Assembly (NCBI RefSeq): GCF_900143255.1
Contig: NZ_FRDI01000012.1
Coordinates: forward strand, 19,643-83,642
Reading direction: 5' to 3'
Source: Desulfovibrio litoralis DSM 11393
Lineage (GTDB): Bacteria; Desulfobacterota; Desulfovibrionia; Desulfovibrionales; Desulfovibrionaceae
DNA: 64,000 nt
Positions within the stretch are counted from its first letter, which is position 1. Each line of letters begins with the position of its first letter. The notes below the pieces were generated by a model, which was not told the DNA's origin, ran no database searches, and saw nothing but the letters and a program-made list of their open reading frames with translations. This document shows, piece by piece, positions 8,654 through 18,415 of this stretch. The position numbers and the translations under genes are program-made.

Positions 8654-8975
8654 TCGGTTCCGCTCCCGGGTTTAGAGCTTTATCAGCAGCTGTGCTATTA
8701 TCTGAAAAAATATATAACAGCTCGTTTTCTTTTACAAAATTTAAACGCTTGCGAATAGTCATTTCTAAATATTTGCCATCTGTTTGTAAAAAGCGTATTT
8801 CTTGACTCAACAATAAATTTTTTTCGTCTAAATCCTTAACTTTTTGTTGTAATACCAGATATTTTTGCTTCATTGCCTGATAGGCGATAATGCCGTCGTC
8901 GCTCCAAACCAACTTGTAAACCAAAACAAGGTTTATCATTAAAGAAATAGCTAAAAAAATTTGTCTTAATACCAT
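8637..8975 (-). CDS. ftsB: FtsB/DivIC-type septum formation protein
   Basis: 112 aa from the ATG at 8975, which gives the classical layout: a short cytoplasmic start MVLRQ, one membrane helix (IFLAISLMINLVLVYKLVW), and a periplasmic coiled coil (about 35-75, QQKVKDLDEKNLLLSQEI) ending in the DivIC-like region IRKRLNFVKENELLYIF. The longer frame from 9065 overlaps the upstream gene and adds a nonsensical N-terminus. FtsB joins FtsL and FtsQ in the divisome and helps activate septal peptidoglycan synthesis. Only 4 bases separate its ATG from the upstream stop. The Asp/Asn-rich tail after the core is typical of the low-conservation end. Confidence 0.85.
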   Translation of the reverse strand: MVLRQIFLAISLMINLVLVYKLVWSDDGIIAYQAMKQKYLVLQQKVKDLDEKNLLLSQEIRFLQTDGKYLEMTIRKRLNFVKENELLYIFSDNSTAADKALNPGAEPNESKN

Positions 8976-8979
8976 AATA

Positions 8980-9270
8980 TTATTGCAAATAAATCTGCTG
9001 TCCCAAACGCTCGCAAGCATTAGACTCAGGCAGGTTAAGTTCTTGTAAAAAAGTAGCTGTTGCAAGCTCTATTCTCATAACATCGTCTTCACGAATTTTT
9101 TCCAGACTCTGACTAAAAATATTATCTAAACGCGTCATAAATGATTTTAGCCTATTAAATTCCGTCAAAAAGTCTTTTCCCATCGAGAATTGTTCTAAGA
9201 CCGGTTCAAGCTCTAAAATTGTTTCGATACAATTTTTTAAGCGACGTTGTAATAAAATATTTGCAGACAT
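8980..9270 (-). CDS. Small helical protein between pgsA and ftsB
   Basis: 96 aa, no signal and no membrane segment; predicted from its sequence to be nearly all helix (heptad-like LEPVLEQFSM, EFNRLKSFMTRLDNIFSQ). No family was recognised. It sits 9 bp after pgsA and 4 bp before ftsB in a tight operon, which strongly supports that it is real. I know similar short helical genes in this place in Desulfovibrio-type genomes but not their function. Confidence 0.65.
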   Translation of the reverse strand: MSANILLQRRLKNCIETILELEPVLEQFSMGKDFLTEFNRLKSFMTRLDNIFSQSLEKIREDDVMRIELATATFLQELNLPESNACERLGQQIYLQ

Positions 9271-9279
9271 AAGAAAAAC

Positions 9280-9855
9280 CTATTTATTTAACCCTGATGA
9301 ATATTCCGAATTCCAACGACGATAAAACCCGATAAAATAATTAACACCGGAAAAAATAGTAACAATTAAAGCCAAATAAAGAATAGTCATACCAATAAGA
9401 GCGATATTAAAGCCCCATACTTCACGATATACTATTAAAAAACCAAGGGCAATAAGTTGAAGAATTGTTTTTAATTTTCCAAAACGATCGGCGGCAACAA
9501 CTATTCCATCACTGGCGGCAACAGCTCGCAAACCGGTAACCATAAGTTCACGGCATAAAATTAAAATAACAACCCAAGCCGGAACACGCCCCAAATCAAC
9601 CAAAACAATCAAAACGGACGTAACTAAAATTTTATCTGCCAACGGATCTAAAAATTTACCAAAACTGGTAACAATATTTTCTTTTCTGGCAATATGACCA
9701 TCGATTAAATCACTAAGAGACGCAATCGTAAATAAAAACAATGCAATCCAATCAGAAAAAACACCCGGAATATACATAAAGAGTACAATGATCGGAACGA
9801 CAAACATGCGAAACATTGTAATTTGATTAGCTGTATTAAATATTTTTTTATGCAT
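9280..9855 (-). CDS. pgsA: Phosphatidylglycerophosphate synthase
   Basis: 191 aa starting at MHKKIFNTANQ (9855), the usual start of this family; the frame is open up to 9945 but that extension is not needed. It transfers the phosphatidyl group from CDP-diacylglycerol to glycerol-3-phosphate in the inner membrane, the first committed step to phosphatidylglycerol. The CDP-alcohol phosphotransferase signature DG(x2)AR(x8)G(x3)D(x3)D is complete: DGHIAR, then SFGKFLDPLADK (about residues 61-87). About five membrane helices follow the usual pattern. It opens a leftward operon with the 96-aa protein, ftsB, the TPR protein and the lipoprotein. Confidence 0.95.
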   Translation of the reverse strand: MHKKIFNTANQITMFRMFVVPIIVLFMYIPGVFSDWIALFLFTIASLSDLIDGHIARKENIVTSFGKFLDPLADKILVTSVLIVLVDLGRVPAWVVILILCRELMVTGLRAVAASDGIVVAADRFGKLKTILQLIALGFLIVYREVWGFNIALIGMTILYLALIVTIFSGVNYFIGFYRRWNSEYSSGLNK

Positions 9856-10023
9856 ATGCTTCAGCGGAAAAAGATTAAGAAAAAGGTTGTGATAAAAATA
9901 TGTTTTGTTACAAGCCACTCTAACCTTACAGACAGTTTTTTGCAATGCCCAAAAAGCAAAAAAATAGCAAAGTTCATCTTAAAAAACTATATTTCTTCAA
10001 AATTGTAAAAAAACAAGCTCAAA

Positions 10024-10039
10024 ACCGATACAAATCGGT
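10024..10039 (-). terminator. Weak terminator after the ThiF-like gene
   Basis: ACCGAT-4 nt-ATCGGT hairpin followed on the minus strand by TTTT and a second T-rich tract. The short 6-bp stem makes it a modest terminator between the MoaD/ThiF pair and pgsA. Confidence 0.5.
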
Positions 10040-10050
10040 AATCGATAAAA

Positions 10051-10782
10051 CTATAAATTAAAAGTTTTAAAACTCATAACAGATAAATCGCCCAACAAAA
10101 TTTTGTTGGCAAGACAAGGTTCATCTCCGGTTAAAAAACGTATTGCCTCAGAGCTTTGGATACAAGCCGCCAGATTTACCGAACTAACGATAGTGCCGAT
10201 ACTCTCTTCCAAACTTTGTTCGTTGTTAATATAAATACGCGTCATAAGCTCACCAAGCTTAGTTTGCTTCTCTATTTTTTCGCCTGTTTCATTTTTTACA
10301 GACAAAATGGTAGAAACTAAAAAGCTCCAACCGGCAACAGCAGCAGAGATAAGAGGAACGCCACACTCATAAGCACTATTATGCAAAAACGCCCTATCTT
10401 TTGCTCCGCCCAAACAATCAAGCACAAGATCAACCCCCGAAAGCATTTCAGGACTAAACTCACAAGAAAAAAACTCTGTTTTAATACTGCTGTTTACGGC
10501 TTGAGCTCTTTCTTTTGCCAGTTGTGTTTTATTAAAATGTTTAATTGCTCCGTCTTCCGTTGATAAAAGTTGACGGTTTAAGTTACTTGCTTCAAAAACA
10601 TCAGGATCGCAAGCCCTTATCCCTCCTACACCAACACGAGCAAGATGTTCTAAAACATAGCCACCCAAACCACCCAAGCCAACAATCAAAACCTTTGAAT
10701 TAAAAAGTTTTTCTTGGTCTATAAGACTTAAAGTTGTTTGATTTCTTAAATAGCGTTCAGTTAAAAGATTAGAGCTATTCAT
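10051..10782 (-). CDS. ThiF/MoeB/HesA-family adenylyltransferase
   Basis: 243 aa, E1-like fold. The nucleotide-binding loop VLIVGLGGLGGYVLEHLARVGVG (split here as GLGGLGG at about 34-40), the CDPDVFEASNLNRQLL segment (about 58-73, with the conserved D and the N..RQ arginine finger) and DCLGGAKDR all match enzymes that adenylate the C-terminal Gly-Gly of a ubiquitin-like sulfur carrier. The CxxC zinc pairs of MoeB/ThiF are not evident. Its partner is the MoaD/ThiS-like gene immediately upstream (stop TAG abuts its ATG). The pathway (molybdopterin, thiamine or another sulfur transfer) cannot be settled from two genes. Confidence 0.85.
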   Translation of the reverse strand: MNSSNLLTERYLRNQTTLSLIDQEKLFNSKVLIVGLGGLGGYVLEHLARVGVGGIRACDPDVFEASNLNRQLLSTEDGAIKHFNKTQLAKERAQAVNSSIKTEFFSCEFSPEMLSGVDLVLDCLGGAKDRAFLHNSAYECGVPLISAAVAGWSFLVSTILSVKNETGEKIEKQTKLGELMTRIYINNEQSLEESIGTIVSSVNLAACIQSSEAIRFLTGDEPCLANKILLGDLSVMSFKTFNL

Positions 10783-11010
10783 CTAACCACCGCAAATAAA
10801 CGGACATAACGTTACGCTTTGTTTATTTTTTAAAGGGGTGGTCAAATTTGCGGTTTCTTCGCCCACAAAAGCCAACATCACCTGACTTTCTTCCAAGTTA
10901 AATTCACGCATCAAATCAGCAACGGTACTTCCGTCTTTAATTTCATAATTTTCAGAATTTTCAGGCAAATATTTTTTTAAGTTTGCTTCAAATTTTAATA
11001 TAACTTTCAT
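10783..11010 (-). CDS. MoaD/ThiS-like sulfur-carrier protein
   Basis: 75 aa from the ATG at 11010, which has GAGG 6 nt upstream; the longer frame from 11022 lacks this. It has the beta-grasp pattern MKVILKFEANLKKYLP, a variable middle and the essential C-terminal Gly-Gly (FICGG). In this family that carboxyl end is adenylated by an E1-like enzyme and then becomes a thiocarboxylate sulfur donor. The ThiF-like gene follows with no gap, so they work as a pair. Confidence 0.85.
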   Translation of the reverse strand: MKVILKFEANLKKYLPENSENYEIKDGSTVADLMREFNLEESQVMLAFVGEETANLTTPLKNKQSVTLCPFICGG

Positions 11011-11025
11011 AAAACACCTCATTCT

Positions 11026-11070
11026 AAAAAGAACAGCATGATAAAATATTATATCATGCTGTTCTTTTTA
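11026..11070 (-). terminator. Terminator between alpha-2-macroglobulin and moaD-like gene
   Basis: AAAAAGAACAGCATGATA / TATCATGCTGTTCTTTTT around a short AT loop, stem about 17 bp with T-runs on both sides, so it can act in both directions. It lies only about 15 nt upstream of the moaD-like ATG, so the promoter of that gene must be placed upstream of, or overlap, the hairpin; read-through control is possible. Confidence 0.85.
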
Positions 11071-11125
11071 ATCGATATTAAGCAAGTTTACAAGAGTAAA
11101 ACTCAATACATTTTTATTTTATTCA

Positions 11126-11145
11126 AGACTATTGCAAAATAGTCT
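11126..11145. repeat. Solo end of the dispersed MITE-like repeat (copy R1)
   Basis: Near-perfect palindrome AGACTATTGCAAAATAGTCT, the terminal motif of the dispersed repeat seen in full at 29034 and 62025. It abuts the alpha-2-macroglobulin stop codon. Confidence 0.7.
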
Positions 11146-14100
11146 CTATTCAATAATCACTGAACCTGATGAAAGTATTGCCTGATACTCCGGTGAATAC
11201 ATACAAGACGCAGACGACGGAGGCAAGACAAAGGTTCCTTTGTGTACGGCACGCATCGCATAAGTATAGGTCGCAGAATCAGAAACCACAGGGTCTACGA
11301 TAACAACTCGGTCTTCACGCTTTTCAAAACGAACCGGCGGTGCATTGAAAGAAGAACGAGAGGAAGGATCATAATCTTCTTCATCACTTTCTTCGGAATT
11401 ATTCGCAGTATTTGACGGGGCGTCGCTTAATAAGGCTGTTCCCTCAAGTTCAAAACCACCTGCCAATAAATCAGCGATAACAACATCTTTCAATAAATCT
11501 TCATTGGTGTTGGTCAATGAAATTCTTACTAAAACACGAGAGCCCTGAGCTAATTTTATAACTTGTTTTTTTGCAATGGCGTCTTCAATATTAATTTCTG
11601 TTCCATCAGCTAAAACAAAATAACGTTGTAAAGCCATACCTTTCGCCATCGGAGTCGGTGCTTCGAGAGGTACTCCGCTACGGTTTAGGCTGTAATAGGC
11701 GCTACCTTTACCCTCAAAAGCAACATTTAAGCTATCAGATTGGCTTAACAAAGCGTTTCCGACCGTTGCTATTGCTTTTTCGGTAGCTTTTAAAACAAGC
11801 TGATCATTCAAATCTGTGATTGTTACGGTATAAGGCTCACCGGCTTTAGTATATTTTAAATATTTAGCTAAAGCCATTAAACTTACTCCGGCTTCTTGAG
11901 TCGTAAAATAAGAGGCATTTTGAATTTCTTTAACAATATCAACAGCCAAAGCCGAAGCTTCTTTTGAATTAGGTTCAAACTGACTCCACATCAAAAGCTG
12001 TAAGGCTCTGTTTCTAAGCGAACCTTCCAAAGTGCGTTGATAGCTGTTTGCATTTACCTTTTGTACCTTTTTAAGGTTTAACTCTCTTAAAGGAGTAGCG
12101 TTTCCTTTATATGCACTGTATGCACCCGCTAAAAAGATACGGCCTGATTCATACATATTATCTTGATTATCACTTAAATATTGCATCCAACCAAGTTGAT
12201 AATCTCCGTTTAACGCTAAAACATAACAGGCATAAGCCTTTGTGCTTAAGGCATAAGAGCTGCTTTCCGCATTAGGAGACATACTTAAATATTCACGCAA
12301 CCAGGCTAAAGAGTTTTGAAGCATATCTCCGGGAATCGGCATCGTCGAAGACTGGCTCACTTCAGTAAGGAAGTGGGCGGCATATACACTGCCCCAGTCA
12401 TTCACATAATTATAATAACCCGGCCAATAACTAAAAGAACCGGAACTTAAACGCATTGCCAATAAATCAAACAACGCTTTTTTAAGCCCTGTTTTCCCTT
12501 GCTCTTTAAGGTCAATATCAGGGTTTAGCGTAGCCAACATATCAGGCAAGAACAAGAAGCTCCAAGACCTTGAAACAGTTTGTTCCAAACAACCGTAAGG
12601 ATAATCATCTAAAAATCTTACCAATTTTAAAAGATTAACCGCAGGAGTCGGAGCAACGCTTAACGCCCTGTTTTCTGTTCCTTTTAAAAACTTAACAGAT
12701 TGAAAATCCAATGTGCTATCTTTTGAAAAAATTCCCATATCTACTTTTGTAATAAAAGGATAAGGCGGACGCACCACTGTTTCAATACTTGATTTAAAAT
12801 CTGTTTTTTCGTTAATTTTTGTTAAAACATGAACCTTGGCGATGCCAACGGCTTCGGCTTTTTCATCTTGAGGAACAGCCTTGGCTTTAATAAATAAGGT
12901 TTCGCTTTCGCCGGGTTGTAATTTAAGCTTGTGGATATTTTCCGAAACAAGTTTAATCGGTCCCTCGACAATTACGTTAATTTCAACCTTAATATCTTTT
13001 TCTTTTTCTTGTTTTCCAACAAAAGCCTTAACGGGAATAACAAACTCATCGCCAGGTGCCAAAACCAAAGGCACGGTAGGTTCAACGGTTACGTTACGTC
13101 TTATTTCTATTCCTTCGGCACGAGAACCAAACTTACTACCCGCTAAGGCAATAATGCTAAGACGAGCTTTTCCGCTATATTCGGGAATATTGATAGGAAC
13201 AGAAGCTTCGCCGTTTTTATCGGTTTTCAATAAAGGCATAAAGATTGAAAGCACTTGTTGCTTACGTTTATAAAGAGGCATATCGCTATCGCCGGCTGCT
13301 GCCGCCATATCTCCACCAACTTTTAAGAGCGGGTGAACGGCTGCCTCTAACGGCATAAGCCAATCATACATATCATATAAATATGAAGCCAGAGCATAAT
13401 TGCCGTAAAAATATGCAAACAAGTCTGTTAATGGGTGATTAGTAAGTTTTAAAACCGCTTCATCAACCAAAGCAAGGCTAAATTCGCCTTCAACGGGTTT
13501 ACCCTCAGAATCTGTTATTTTAAGTTTAACGCTGATAGACTGTGCCGGTTCAATACGCTCAGGCACTTCAAAGGCAATATTCAATTTTTTATCACTATGG
13601 TCAATATTGATTCTTTCTACACCAAAGACTCTATGAGCCGACCATTCTTTACCTTCTTCTATAGGGCGACTTACCCAAGCCGTACAAAACGCTTGTGGCG
13701 AAAACTCTTGGGTAATTGGTATATCAACAGTGATTTCATTCTCTTTCATATTCATATCAGAAGAATAAAACTCTTTTGAGTTACCAACAGTCAAAATTAA
13801 ACGCCCGCTAAACGGTGAGTTAATCGTAAGTTTCGCCGTATCACCAATTTTATAACTTGCTTTATCAAAACTCAACTTAACTCTTTCAATAGTAGCCGAG
13901 CTTTGAGTCTCAGCCCGACCATAACCGTAAACATAAAAACGCAAAGACCCCGCCGCCCCTGTTTTAGGGTCGCTAACCTTAACAACATAATCACCGGAAC
14001 TCTTAGGCGTAAACGAAGTTTTACCCTTTCCGCCGGTTAATTTAATATCAGCCTTTGAAAGACTCTGATACTCATAAGCAGAACCGGTACGAGTATAATC

Positions 14101-16866
14101 TTCATTTTCCATCAAAAACGAATATCGCTGAATTTTAAACACTTCAAATTTTAAAAGTTCAGTCTCGGCAACGGAAGCATCAGGTTTAATCGCAACAAAG
14201 TTCAGTCCTAAATCTTGCCCCGTGTATATATCATTATTGCTTAAATTAATACCCAGTAAGACAGGTTTCGGGAAAACCGCTACGGTTTCACGATTGGCAA
14301 GCCAACGCCCACCGTCTTCCATCGCCCTAAAAGTTGTACTAAACTCTAAAGATTGTGGCAGGGGTGCTGTATTGTTATAAGTATATTTTATTTGTGTTTT
14401 ACCTTGTTCGTCTAATTCACCCGAAGCAAAGTTTTTTTCAATAATATCATTAAAATCAACGTGTACGCTTGAAAACGAATAATCACGCCAATCTTTATGT
14501 GAATAAGGTTTTTCAGATAAAGCTATACCGGCTTCATATTGTAAGTTTTTACCGACAGCTCCAAAGACATATTTAACCTTTGCATCAAGTTCAATATTGT
14601 TTTCAACAACATATTTGTCTTTAGCATAATTAAGGGCAATATTTAAACGTGGTGGAATAAAATCTTCGACAATAAAAGACTCAAAACTTAAAAGACTTTT
14701 TTCTTCACCGGGTAAAAATACTCTTATTGAATATGTTCCAACACGTCCGCTAAAAGGAATCTCTTGCTTAACCGAAAAAGTTCCCTCGCTGTTAATCATA
14801 GCACTTCCTGAATTTAACAGTTCATCAGCAGGGTTTTTGATTTGCCATAAAACAGGGAACTCTTTTGCAGGCGGCAAAAACTTGGCATCACGCAGAACTA
14901 CTTTAAAATCAATAGTTTCACCGGGCTTATATATGCCTCTTGGAAGGAAAGTTAAAGCACTGTAACCGGAACTAATAAAGGTTTTTCCGCCAAAGTCGGC
15001 CTTCATTGTTCCGAGCAAGTCTTCATTTAACGCTAAGTAACTTAATTCTTCTCCCTTTTGGGCTGTAAAAAGAGAGGGGGACTGTCCTTTAAGGTCAACC
15101 TTTAATAAACCGCTTTTATCGGTTGTTCCTGAGGAAATAAGCTGGTTTTCGCTCGTATAAACTTTAATCTCAACCCCTTCAACCGCTTGAGCTTTTGCCA
15201 AAGAATTAACCCAAACAATTAAAGAATCACCATTTTGTTTGGCGGCTAAACCCAAATCACTTAAAACAACAAAGCGTTTGTCGGAAGATTCTCCATAATA
15301 ATTATCGTCATCTCTTACACCTGTTGCATTAAGCAGGTATACGCCTGATTTGGCATTAACCAGTTTTTTAAAGTCTATTAAGTTATTTTGTACTTGTTCC
15401 AATTTTGAGCGGTCAAGTTTTGCACTGCCCTTAGACGTAACTTGGGCAAGCTGATCAAAACGGTATAGCTCATATCCTTTATTATAGCCCAGATTTACCA
15501 TTACCGGAATATTATTTTCAAAAAGACGCGAAGCGGTTAAATCAATTTTATCTACACCCACGCTAGATACTTTTATCAAAGCCGGAAGGTCTAAAGATAA
15601 GTGAGTACCTTTTCCGCTAAAAGCAAGGCCTTTGCGTGAGTCTGAAAAAACAGCCACCTTTTGAAACGGCTCTGTTAAAAGCCCTCGACTCGAAGCCAAA
15701 CCCGGCTTAAGCGTAATAGTATAGGGTATTCCTTTTTCAAAGTCCGCAAAAAGTTTAAAGCCACTGTTTGTAGATTCGGTGGTAAAAGGCAGTTTAGGTT
15801 TTATATCAATAAACTTCTCAATATCCTGCATACGTACAGCGTCGCGAATATAAACCTCAAGGAACCTGCCCCAAGGAGCCTCATACTGTTTTGATTCATA
15901 TACATCTATACTCTCCATCATATTGCTGATTTTCAATATACCGAGAGGTTGCTTGTCAAAAAAGATTTTTTTATCTTGAGAATAAAAATCGGGGCTAAAG
16001 GCAAATCTAATTTGATTGCGTTGAAAACTTTGAAAATCCGGCAATTTAAACTTGACAAAAACAGTGTTTTTAACCGTTCTGACTACCTTTAAAGGTACTG
16101 TGGTCTTTTTATATAGTTCTTTATTTTTTTTATCTAAATTTTTCTGAAGGCTGTCTTCTTTAACTTTGCTAAGTTCTTCCAAAGGAATTACTTCAACTTT
16201 AGCGTGTTGTTCTAACGTCGAACTCTCTATTGGTGCAGAAAATTCCAAGCGAAAAATGAAATAACCATCATGACTAAGTTGTACTTGTGTTGCTGATGAC
16301 AAATAAAACGGGCGATAATAAAATTCATATTGATCACCTAAACTTGTACGCCCGATAGGCTTTGAATAATAGTTTCCTATAGTTACATCATTGCTATAAG
16401 CCATAGCGGTTCCATAAAATCTAAAGTCTTTTCCATCTAAGTTTGTTAATTCATGAGGTAAAGTAATACGATATTTTTTACCCTCTTGAAAATCGCTTGA
16501 AGAAACCGAAAGCGTGCTTCTATTAAGCCAAGTATATTGAGCGTTGATCTCAGGACTGATAGTAAAAGGTGGTTTTGTGGTGGTAAAGGGGAATGCTGCG
16601 TTGGGGTCTGTTAATTCTATAACCGGTTTATTAAACGAAAAAGCCAAAGCTTTATTTTCCATTTCATAAATCGACAAGGTCAACGCATTTGGGTTTCTTG
16701 CCGACGATACATTTTTTTGAAAAACATAACCGGCGACGTTTTCCTTTTCTTCTTTCGCCGCAAAAGCAAAAGACGATTGGAACAATATAGTTAAAATTAA
16801 TAAAAAATAAATACTTACGCTAGAGTAAGAGCCACACACCCTGTTTTTCAAGCCTGACACAGACAT
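11146..16866 (-). CDS. Bacterial alpha-2-macroglobulin family protein
   Basis: 1906 aa from the ATG at 16866 (AGGTGG, 8-nt spacing; the frame is open to a GTG at 16878 that lies inside the Shine-Dalgarno). A signal peptide occupies about residues 1-37, ending SSFAFAA. Then follow macroglobulin-type beta domains, the bait region/ANA-type middle, and the thioester domain with YGCLEQT, Cys at residue 1426, which forms the internal Cys-Gln thioester. Such proteins are periplasmic protease traps that protect the envelope; their usual partner is a PBP1C transglycosylase, but no pbpC lies next to it. There is no lipobox, so it is probably soluble in the periplasm or held by its signal. Full length and apparently intact. 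It follows a GT operon and has its own terminator. Confidence 0.9.
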   Translation of the reverse strand: MSVSGLKNRVCGSYSSVSIYFLLILTILFQSSFAFAAKEEKENVAGYVFQKNVSSARNPNALTLSIYEMENKALAFSFNKPVIELTDPNAAFPFTTTKPPFTISPEINAQYTWLNRSTLSVSSSDFQEGKKYRITLPHELTNLDGKDFRFYGTAMAYSNDVTIGNYYSKPIGRTSLGDQYEFYYRPFYLSSATQVQLSHDGYFIFRLEFSAPIESSTLEQHAKVEVIPLEELSKVKEDSLQKNLDKKNKELYKKTTVPLKVVRTVKNTVFVKFKLPDFQSFQRNQIRFAFSPDFYSQDKKIFFDKQPLGILKISNMMESIDVYESKQYEAPWGRFLEVYIRDAVRMQDIEKFIDIKPKLPFTTESTNSGFKLFADFEKGIPYTITLKPGLASSRGLLTEPFQKVAVFSDSRKGLAFSGKGTHLSLDLPALIKVSSVGVDKIDLTASRLFENNIPVMVNLGYNKGYELYRFDQLAQVTSKGSAKLDRSKLEQVQNNLIDFKKLVNAKSGVYLLNATGVRDDDNYYGESSDKRFVVLSDLGLAAKQNGDSLIVWVNSLAKAQAVEGVEIKVYTSENQLISSGTTDKSGLLKVDLKGQSPSLFTAQKGEELSYLALNEDLLGTMKADFGGKTFISSGYSALTFLPRGIYKPGETIDFKVVLRDAKFLPPAKEFPVLWQIKNPADELLNSGSAMINSEGTFSVKQEIPFSGRVGTYSIRVFLPGEEKSLLSFESFIVEDFIPPRLNIALNYAKDKYVVENNIELDAKVKYVFGAVGKNLQYEAGIALSEKPYSHKDWRDYSFSSVHVDFNDIIEKNFASGELDEQGKTQIKYTYNNTAPLPQSLEFSTTFRAMEDGGRWLANRETVAVFPKPVLLGINLSNNDIYTGQDLGLNFVAIKPDASVAETELLKFEVFKIQRYSFLMENEDYTRTGSAYEYQSLSKADIKLTGGKGKTSFTPKSSGDYVVKVSDPKTGAAGSLRFYVYGYGRAETQSSATIERVKLSFDKASYKIGDTAKLTINSPFSGRLILTVGNSKEFYSSDMNMKENEITVDIPITQEFSPQAFCTAWVSRPIEEGKEWSAHRVFGVERINIDHSDKKLNIAFEVPERIEPAQSISVKLKITDSEGKPVEGEFSLALVDEAVLKLTNHPLTDLFAYFYGNYALASYLYDMYDWLMPLEAAVHPLLKVGGDMAAAAGDSDMPLYKRKQQVLSIFMPLLKTDKNGEASVPINIPEYSGKARLSIIALAGSKFGSRAEGIEIRRNVTVEPTVPLVLAPGDEFVIPVKAFVGKQEKEKDIKVEINVIVEGPIKLVSENIHKLKLQPGESETLFIKAKAVPQDEKAEAVGIAKVHVLTKINEKTDFKSSIETVVRPPYPFITKVDMGIFSKDSTLDFQSVKFLKGTENRALSVAPTPAVNLLKLVRFLDDYPYGCLEQTVSRSWSFLFLPDMLATLNPDIDLKEQGKTGLKKALFDLLAMRLSSGSFSYWPGYYNYVNDWGSVYAAHFLTEVSQSSTMPIPGDMLQNSLAWLREYLSMSPNAESSSYALSTKAYACYVLALNGDYQLGWMQYLSDNQDNMYESGRIFLAGAYSAYKGNATPLRELNLKKVQKVNANSYQRTLEGSLRNRALQLLMWSQFEPNSKEASALAVDIVKEIQNASYFTTQEAGVSLMALAKYLKYTKAGEPYTVTITDLNDQLVLKATEKAIATVGNALLSQSDSLNVAFEGKGSAYYSLNRSGVPLEAPTPMAKGMALQRYFVLADGTEINIEDAIAKKQVIKLAQGSRVLVRISLTNTNEDLLKDVVIADLLAGGFELEGTALLSDAPSNTANNSEESDEEDYDPSSRSSFNAPPVRFEKREDRVVIVDPVVSDSATYTYAMRAVHKGTFVLPPSSASCMYSPEYQAILSSGSVIIE

Positions 16867-16888
16867 AGAAATTACCACCTAAAAATAA

Positions 16889-16925
16889 AAATAATGCCCA
16901 AAGACAAAAAATTTTGGGCATTATT
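16889..16925 (-). terminator. Terminator after the CgeB-like gene
   Basis: AATAATGCCCAAA / TTTGGGCATTATT stem of 13 bp, followed on the minus strand by a TTTTTATTTTT tract. It lies between the CgeB-like gene and the alpha-2-macroglobulin gene and separates their transcription. Confidence 0.85.
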
Positions 16926-17018
16926 CACAAGTATAACAAATCGTAAAATTTATCAAGAGCTGTTTCAAATAAAAGGCTTAAATTACACAAAAAAAAACTA
17001 TTGTGATAACGGGAATAA

Positions 17019-18329
17019 CTAACGGCTTTGATATTGCTTTTTCCACTCGTCCAAAAATAATAAAGCACTCTCAACAGAGTTCAATTTTCCCGCTTGAGCA
17101 CGTATTTTTAAAATCAAATCTTCAAACGAAACATCTAAAGGCAAGGCAAGCTTTTCACAAATATCCAAAACTTCAGCCTGTAACTCTTTAGAGAGCTTGT
17201 CGCCGCCAAGTTCCGCCAACTGATCTAAAATCGAAACAGGTGTTTGTTCCATTTTGGCTTTTAACGTTTGATTACGTTCAAGCACAAAGTCTATAAAACT
17301 GTTTAATCTTTGTTCATAAGTATGATCAGCCAAAACTCTTTTTAAACTGCGTTCGATATACGCGTTTCTCTCTACCGGGTTATCAAGGAAATATTTAATC
17401 TTTTCAACAAGTTCGTCCATATTGTTAAAAGTTGCAAGTTCGTCTTCGGCAAACAGCTCAGACATCAAACTGCGCTTATCCACCAGTTGAAATGCCGAAC
17501 AAGCCGCCAATTCAAAAGTACGCGGGTTTACAAAATCACCGCCGGAAACTAATTGTTGAGTTTGCACGCTGGAATGTAGGTTTAAATTTATTTTTGTGGC
17601 ATTATATATTTTAACGGCTTCTTCCGAGCTTATCCTTGCCCCGTTTTTTTGTATTAAAGGCTTAAGGAAAACATCATCGCCCCATTCCGTTCCCCAAATT
17701 TTAAAATTAAACGGCAACAAACGTTTAAACGCTACTCGCCTATTCGGATAACCCGCACCCAAAAACGATAAGTCTGACCCATATTCGTTTTGTTCTTCCG
17801 TATTCAATTTAAGTTTTGCATGCACGGAAGGCAGGGCCGCCAAAGGCAGATATAAAGCGTTTTCCACCCCAATCTTTTCTAATTCACTCAAAAACGGTTC
17901 TTTTTGGATAACAGCAAAAAAATCATAATAAGGAGCAAAAGCTCGCCAATAAGTAAACAGCCTAAAATCTTCAACGAACCACATAGCAGTCGCAATCTTA
18001 TCTTGGCGTAGACGCTTTAAAATCGAAATACTCATCGGGGCTTGTGCCAAAGCGAAAACCAAATCAGGCTTTGAAGCTTCGACTTTTGCATAAACCATGC
18101 GTGAAACCAAGTTGACATATTGTTGTTCAAAATATTGCTTTTCTGCCAAACCCAGTTGAATTTTATTAATTCCGTTATAACTTGCATTAAAATCGGGGCT
18201 TTCGAATACTTCAACAGTATGACCAAGGTTTTGAAATGCCGCTACACAATAACGCCCGATAGGTAAAGACCCCCCGTAAAAAGGCAAGACAACCAAAATT
18301 TTCAGGTGATTTTTTAACTGATTTTGCAT
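17019..18329 (-). CDS. CgeB-like glycosyltransferase
   Basis: 436 aa, soluble. The N-terminus has the Rossmann-like start ILVVLPFYGGSLPIGRY; the C-terminal half contains the nucleotide-sugar region NPRTFELAACSAFQLVDKR (about residues 285-303) followed by DELATFNNMDELVEKI, the layout of CgeB-type (DUF3880 plus glycosyl transferase group 1) enzymes. These enzymes attach sugars to surface polymers or proteins in several bacteria, flagellin in some. The acceptor is unknown here. Its upstream neighbour (minus-strand order) is a GT9 heptosyltransferase-like gene, so a shared lipopolysaccharide or flagellar glycan role is plausible. Confidence 0.8.
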   Translation of the reverse strand: MQNQLKNHLKILVVLPFYGGSLPIGRYCVAAFQNLGHTVEVFESPDFNASYNGINKIQLGLAEKQYFEQQYVNLVSRMVYAKVEASKPDLVFALAQAPMSISILKRLRQDKIATAMWFVEDFRLFTYWRAFAPYYDFFAVIQKEPFLSELEKIGVENALYLPLAALPSVHAKLKLNTEEQNEYGSDLSFLGAGYPNRRVAFKRLLPFNFKIWGTEWGDDVFLKPLIQKNGARISSEEAVKIYNATKINLNLHSSVQTQQLVSGGDFVNPRTFELAACSAFQLVDKRSLMSELFAEDELATFNNMDELVEKIKYFLDNPVERNAYIERSLKRVLADHTYEQRLNSFIDFVLERNQTLKAKMEQTPVSILDQLAELGGDKLSKELQAEVLDICEKLALPLDVSFEDLILKIRAQAGKLNSVESALLFLDEWKKQYQSR

Positions 18330-18415
18330 AAGATATTCCCAATTTTACTTTTTATCTAACAATATATTTTATTCAACAGGCTTTATTAACAGGCTTTATT
18401 TACAAAATATATACT

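Noticed and set aside
12881..13273. 130-aa plus-strand frame inside the alpha-2-macroglobulin gene
   Set aside because: Antisense shadow of a long conserved gene; no ribosome site and no recognisable domain.
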